A program made the position numbers and the translations under genes. A DNA stretch of 64,000 bases from NCBI RefSeq assembly GCF_900115155.1, contig NZ_FOVM01000003.1, forward strand, positions 272,747 to 336,746, in the 5' to 3' direction. Each line of letters begins with the position of its first letter. Within the stretch, counting starts at the first letter, position 1. Below are positions 60,421 to 64,000 of the stretch, piece after piece. This DNA is from Mycetocola miduiensis. Lineage in GTDB: Bacteria; Actinomycetota; Actinomycetes; Actinomycetales; Microbacteriaceae. The notes beneath the pieces were generated by a model that saw nothing but the letters and a program-made list of their open reading frames with translations, was not told the DNA's origin and ran no database searches.

Positions 60421-61180
60421 GGTCGTCGCAAAGGTCTTCGGCTACGCCTACAAGCACCGGCTCATTACCTACAACCCGTGCATTGCAGTATCGAAACCGC
60501 GCGCCGACACGCAAGAGGCCCGGTTCCTGTCCGTCGAAGAGGTCTCGGCGGTTGCTTCTGAACTCTCGACACAGGCTCCATACGACTTGATCGTGCGGTT
60601 CGCGGCGTTCACCGGGCTACGCGCCGGGGAGATTGCAGCGCTGCGCATCCGGGATATCGACCTTCTGCACGGTGAGGTGCAGGTTCGCCGGAACAAGACC
60701 CACACCAGCACCGGCTACGTGACCTCCACGCCCAAGACGGCGCGGTCAGTGCGGGACGTGCCGATTCTGGACGAGGGGCTATTGCGGGAACTGGAGGAGT
60801 ACATCTCCGCTCACCCCAAGGCTGACCAGCCCAACGCGGGGCTGTGGCCGGGAAAGGTTCCGGGGCACTCAAAGATCAGCTTTGAGCACGAGTTCGACCC
60901 CAAGGGCTTCTACCGGTACACCTTCAAGCCAGCGGCGGCACGTGCCGGGTTCTCCGGGCTGCACCTCCACGAACTCCGGCATACCTTTGCAACGTTGGCG
61001 TTGGAGTCCGGCGCGCTGAGTATGTTCGACCTGTCACGGGCCATGGGCCACGCATCGCAAGCCATCACCGACAAGGTCTATGCCCACCTCCGCAAGAAGG
61101 ACTACTCCAGCCACCGCGCTCTGTTCTCCAGCCACGTCGCCAACGCCTCACAGCCGGCAGCGCTGTTACGCGCAATCTGA
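60404..61180 (+). pseudogene. N-terminally truncated tyrosine recombinase
   Basis: A 258-residue frame holding the end of the core-binding domain (VFGYAYKHRLITYNPC) and a whole catalytic domain: Arg in FTGLRAGEIAALR, HLHELRHTFATLALESG, AMGHAS and the Tyr in KVYAHLRKKDYSSHR. About 100-120 N-terminal residues (arm- and most of core-binding) are missing; upstream the frame is open to a stop at 60335 but does not resemble an integrase. The catalytic residues are intact but the protein should not bind DNA normally. It lies 930 bases beyond the complete integrase, in opposite orientation. Confidence 0.8.
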
Positions 61181-61194
61181 CTGGCTCAACGACG

Positions 61195-61238
61195 GGAAGA
61201 CCCGACTCTGCACTGCGCGGAGCCGGGTCTTCCGTTTG
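61195..61238 (+). terminator. Intrinsic terminator after the truncated integrase
   Basis: GGAAGACCCG pairs with CGGGTCTTCC, extended by CTC/GAG after one mismatch, and CGTTTGG follows. It lies 15 bases after the stop codon. Confidence 0.6.
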
Positions 61239-61247
61239 GTCGAGGAT

Positions 61248-61574
61248 CTATCGACGACGGCCGAGACCGGGCAGGCCTCCGCTGACAATTCGAATGTAGG
61301 GCTGCTTGTACTCGTACGTCGGCTTGGCCTCGATGCGATCCATGATCTCTTTCAACCGCTCGTTAGGGATGAGCGGTTTGAACTTCGGTTCGTACGGCGG
61401 GAGGCTTGCTGGTGGATTCCAGAAGTCGTCCGGCAGTCCGAGTGTCGGGAGCGGAGCCTGTCGAGCGTGTCGCTCTGGCTTCCTGCGATGCTCCACGGGC
61501 GGAGCCTCCCAAGAGTTGGCGGCTGGGGTGTTGGTGGCGGAACAACGGCGACCTGCCGGAGTTTCGTGGGACAT
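61248..61574 (-). CDS. Hypothetical protein
   Basis: A 108-residue frame with a basic, low-complexity N-terminal half and a more ordered end (LGLPDDFWNPPASLPPYEPKFKPLIPNERLKEIMDRIEAKPTYEYKQPYIRIVSGGLPGLGRRR). The Pro-rich stretch followed by a helix suggests a real coding end, but no family is recognised and no ribosome site is clear. It faces the integrase terminator tail to tail. Confidence 0.4.
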   Translation of the reverse strand: MSHETPAGRRCSATNTPAANSWEAPPVEHRRKPERHARQAPLPTLGLPDDFWNPPASLPPYEPKFKPLIPNERLKEIMDRIEAKPTYEYKQPYIRIVSGGLPGLGRRR

Positions 61575-61793
61575 CAGCAGACCTTCGTTGCTGACAGGGG
61601 CGAATCGTTTGCACTGGTCACACTGAGCGCGTTCGGTAATTCTAGACCTCCATATTCAGCCCTTCGGGTGGGCCTTACAGGGGAATTTCCCACAACACAG
61701 ACTAGGACATAAGTTCGAATAAACTGTTGAGCGACACGCCCGAACTGTAAGCCGAGTTGACACGCGTGGTCGGCCTCAACTAGTGCGCGACAC

Positions 61794-61985
61794 CTAGTCC
61801 GGTGGACGCAACGACAGAAGCAGATAGAGGCCTAGGGCGGCGGGCAGCCCCCGATGGATAAGCAAAAGCAGGGCGAGACGGAGAGTTGTCTGCCAGCCCT
61901 CGCGCGCTGCCTGGAGCAACGCGGTCGAGCCGTATGCCCGATTGTCGGGGATCTCGCGCTTCATGCGATTGAGAGACTTTGCCAT
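61794..61985 (-). CDS. Small membrane protein
   Basis: A 63-residue protein. An Arg/Lys-rich N-terminal part (MAKSLNRMKREIPDNRAYGS) precedes a helix and one or two short hydrophobic segments (LRLALLLLIHRGLPAALGLYLLLSL). GGAGGACC lies 6-8 bases before the ATG, which supports translation. Function unknown; it may be a small peptide gene of the mobile element. Confidence 0.5.
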   Translation of the reverse strand: MAKSLNRMKREIPDNRAYGSTALLQAAREGWQTTLRLALLLLIHRGLPAALGLYLLLSLRPPD

Positions 61986-62106
61986 CTGGTCCTCCGGGCG
62001 TCCTAAACGGACCTACCGGATGAGCAGGCTACGAGCGCGTGACGAGCATTGCTGCTGTCTGGAATTTCCCTACCAACGCCTAGGGGCCCACTACTTGTGG
62101 ACGGGT

Positions 62107-62505
62107 CTAATCTATCAGCGATACATCCAGAACCTGCGCACCAACAACGGCGTGTCGCCGGACTAATTCCCACCACCTTGCGGCCTTAATCTGAGGCGTG
62201 CGGGAGCAGCGCGGGCAGATGAACGTGTACGCACCGCGGCTCATCATCGAGCCCGGGGTTGCCTCCTTGCCCATTGGCGGAGAAAAGGCTTCCAATGCGT
62301 TCGGCATGTGGAGTTCGCCGTTCATCTCCCGGATCGCTGCTGTGAGTCGGGTCTCCTTGTGCTGCCCCCGATCAGTGCAGACGACCGGCAGATAGAAGTC
62401 CACCTCGCGACCGCTCATCATTGCTACCGGAGGGATGGCCGAGTTGAGTCGCTCGTCCGGACCGGGGAAACCGTCGTGTGGATTCATGACTGCATTGTCT
62501 CGCAT
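62107..62505 (-). CDS. Hypothetical protein with a zinc-ribbon-like CxxC motif
   Basis: A 132-residue protein. VVCTDRGQHKETRL lies near residue 41 and FICPRCSRTPQIKAARWWELV near 94-115, so Cys and His could form a small metal site. The end is helical. I know of no family. Start: ATG at 62505 directly after GGAGGG (unusually close) or ATG at 62487. It lies next to the scar at 62.6 kb, divergent from nothing else; probably a gene of the integrative element. Confidence 0.55.
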   Translation of the reverse strand: MRDNAVMNPHDGFPGPDERLNSAIPPVAMMSGREVDFYLPVVCTDRGQHKETRLTAAIREMNGELHMPNALEAFSPPMGKEATPGSMMSRGAYTFICPRCSRTPQIKAARWWELVRRHAVVGAQVLDVSLID

Positions 62506-62567
62506 CCCTCCGGGGCTTCTCCGTTTGGACGGGTTTTGGACGGGTTTTTGTTTCTGGGCATAGAAAT

Positions 62568-62599
62568 AGCCCCGACAGAAACATGGTTCTATCGGGGCT
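62568..62599 (-). terminator. tRNA-type terminator at scar copy 5
   Basis: AGCCCCGA pairs with TCGGGGCT, extended by four more base pairs beyond one mismatch, and is followed by TATTTCTAT on the minus strand. It sits 5 bases beyond the CCA of the tRNA fragment. Confidence 0.7.
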
Positions 62600-62603
62600 T
62601 TCG

Positions 62604-62801
62604 TGGTCGGGCTGACAGGATTTGAACCTGCGACCCCTTGGAGGTTATTTCCTAAACTCGGGTTTTACCGAAAATCTCTGAAAACTGGCGGATTCCCTTG
62701 TGTTTACAGGGAACCGGGCGGTTCACTTGCTCCAATTGTACGCGGACAGACACGCTCATTCACGGTTGTTTTTCATGGGTTAATGATGGGTAAATGATGG
62801 G
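62604..62801 (-). repeat. tRNA-end/attachment scar repeat (copy 5)
   Basis: Bases 62604-62640 give the tRNA-proline 3' end, GGTCGCAGGTTCAAATCC to CCA on the minus strand. The conserved block with GGTTATTTCCTAAACTCGGG and ACAGGGAACCGGGCGGTTC follows. Phased repeats read ATGGGT at 62775 and TGATGGG at 62784-62790 and 62795-62801, 11 bp apart. The TGATGGG form is shared only with the decayed copy at 7.45 kb, which hints at a second recombinase specificity. Confidence 0.78.
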
Positions 62802-62958
62802 GTTTTCGAGCGACTCTTTCGAGGACCAGCGCTGGTCGGACAGACCACCATTGGCTGACCAGAAAGACTTCGTTTGCTTCGACCCAGCTCCTCTCGAAAG
62901 CGGAACCCTCAGCGCGACAGTCAGGACTCTCCGCGGGCTCTCATGGAGCAGGGCGGCT

Positions 62959-63336
62959 CTATCGCGCGACCGATGGGATTAGTGTCGGGCGGTTCAGGCG
63001 GGCCCGCACTGCGATACCCGCGCAGAGGATCACCGCGATGCCGCCGAGGATTGTTGACCAGAGCAGTTCCTCGTGCAGGAGCAGGGCAGCCCAAATGATG
63101 CTGAGTACGGGTTGGATGAGTTGCACCTGGCTGACCTGCGCCATCGGCCCGATCGCGAGTCCGCGATACCAGGCGAAGAAGCCGAAAAACATGCTCACCA
63201 CGCCGAGGTAGGCGAATGCGGCCCACTCGAGCGGTGTGCCGGTCGGCGGTTGCTGCACCGAGGCGACGACAGTGAGGATTACCATCAGCGGTGCGGCGAC
63301 GAGGCCTCGGTCCCGGCAACCTGCTCGACGACGCAC
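62959..63336 (-). pseudogene. EamA/DMT transporter C-terminal remnant
   Basis: About 120 residues remain, with FAYLGVVSMFFGFFAWYRGLAIGPMAQVSQVQLIQPVLSIIWAALLLHEELLWSTILGGIAVILCAG, the second EamA repeat of drug/metabolite transporters. The first repeat (about 150-170 residues) is missing and the frame changes at about 63320. The end next to the SDR-type gene marks a junction. Confidence 0.75.
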
Positions 63337-63351
63337 GCTGGGGCCGCGGGT

Positions 63352-64000
63352 CTAGGTGTGATGTCCAGCCCATCCGGCGCCGGGTGCCGCCTCGGCGAGC
63401 ATGGCGAGGGCGATCGCCTCCACGATCATCAGACCGTCCTGGACCACGTTCCACTGCTTGTTGATCGTCCCGTCGTTCTCGAGGACGGCGGCGATCACCG
63501 CCGCTACGTCGCTCCGGGGGATGTCACCCTCCGGTACGTCTCGTCCGATGACCACCCGGCGCCGGCCGGGGTCGTCGGTCAGCCACCCAGGCCGCAGGAT
63601 CGTCCAGTCGAGCCCGCTGGCCCGCAGCGCCTCGTCCGCCTCGCGCTTCGCCTCGACGTAGGCGCGCCACACCGGTGACGCATCCGCGGGAACTGGGTCG
63701 TCGAGGGCCATCGCGGAGATCTGTACGAAGCGCCGGATACGAGCGCCCTTGGCCCCCTCGATCGACTTCAGCGAACCCTCGAGATCGACCGTGCGCTTGC
63801 GCTCGACCTTGCCGTCGGGGCCGGCTCCAGCGGCGAACACCACGGCCCGGCACCCGTCGAAGGCACGCGTGAAGTCCTCCGCCGTGGACCTCTCGATGTC
63901 GAGCAGGCGGACCTCGGCGCCCAGTTCCTCGAGCTGCGAGGAGTAGGCCTCGTTGCGAACGAGAGCGACCGGCCCGAACCAGCAGGGGATGGAGGTGGCG
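63352..64000 (-). CDS. NAD(P)-binding (atypical SDR, NmrA/YwnB-like) protein, partial at window edge
   Basis: The frame is open to the window end. VALVRNEAYSSQLEELGAEVRLLDIE, AFDGCRAVVFAAGAG, VDLEGSLKSIEGAKGARIRRFVQISAM and LDWTILRPGWLTDDPG follow in order, then IPRSDVAAVIAAVLEND. These are typical of PF13460 NAD(P)H-binding proteins. The GxxGxxG nucleotide loop should lie just beyond base 64000. Probable cytoplasmic oxidoreductase or redox sensor with unknown substrate. Confidence 0.85.
   Translation of the reverse strand, partial: ATSIPCWFGPVALVRNEAYSSQLEELGAEVRLLDIERSTAEDFTRAFDGCRAVVFAAGAGPDGKVERKRTVDLEGSLKSIEGAKGARIRRFVQISAMALDDPVPADASPVWRAYVEAKREADEALRASGLDWTILRPGWLTDDPGRRRVVIGRDVPEGDIPRSDVAAVIAAVLENDGTINKQWNVVQDGLMIVEAIALAMLAEAAPGAGWAGHHT

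Overview
The window is high-GC DNA with short or overlapping gene junctions (GTGA and ATGA overlaps), GTG starts and strong GGAGG-type ribosome sites. Protein families such as the deazaflavin-type nitroreductase fold, an NDMA/mycothiol-type alcohol dehydrogenase and DUF6153-like copper proteins point to an Actinomycetota genome, probably Micrococcales and perhaps Microbacteriaceae. The family assignment is an inference. No rRNA or intact tRNA gene was found.

The layout looks like a chain of catabolic and resistance modules separated by direct repeats. Each full repeat begins with the 3' end of a tRNA gene (minus strand, proline type), continues with about 100 bp of conserved non-coding sequence, and ends with 7-bp repeats TGATGAC or TGATGGG spaced exactly 11 bp apart. 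Full copies lie at 16.73, 22.97, 44.24 and 62.60 kb. A decayed copy lies at 7.45 kb and a partial copy at 36.20 kb. A copy in a different arrangement lies at 59.84-59.96 kb, beside a tyrosine integrase and an excisionase. I read these as attachment-site scars of serial integration at one tRNA locus.

Region by region: (1) 0-7 kb: a minus-strand sugar operon with a LacI regulator, a D-lyxose-isomerase-like enzyme, a complete RbsABC-type importer and a DUF4432 epimerase-like protein. Three matching palindromic operators lie around the regulator. (2) 7.9-16.6 kb: a tripartite tricarboxylate transporter with crotonase, family III CoA-transferase, aldehyde dehydrogenase and iron alcohol dehydrogenase, and a divergent GntR regulator. 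This looks like uptake and CoA-dependent breakdown of an organic acid. (3) 16.7-22.9 kb: a decaying copper module (multicopper oxidase, SHOCT protein, DUF305, DUF6153-like) with M23 peptidase, endonuclease and DHFR-like pseudogenes. (4) 23.4-36.2 kb: a ten-gene minus-strand operon made of an OpuC-type importer, counterparts of E. coli YgcW, YgcU and YgcE, a zinc alcohol dehydrogenase, an aldehyde dehydrogenase and a formaldehyde-activating-enzyme homologue. A divergent IclR regulator and a second zinc dehydrogenase follow. This is the most unusual system in the window. (5) 36.9-44.0 kb: a GntR-controlled sugar-acid operon with two DHDPS/NAL-family aldolases, a binding protein with two permeases and no ATPase, and an enolase-superfamily dehydratase.

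(6) 44.2-62.6 kb: mobile-element and accessory DNA. It holds a MobF relaxase whose end is replaced by a scar, a NACHT-NTPase remnant, several membrane proteins, a CPBP / MBL-nitroreductase fusion / CPBP operon, a beta-lactamase-like membrane hydrolase, three tandem hairpins, an integrase and excisionase, a second truncated integrase and small hypothetical genes. (7) 62.9-64 kb: a truncated EamA transporter and an NAD(P)-binding protein that runs off the edge.
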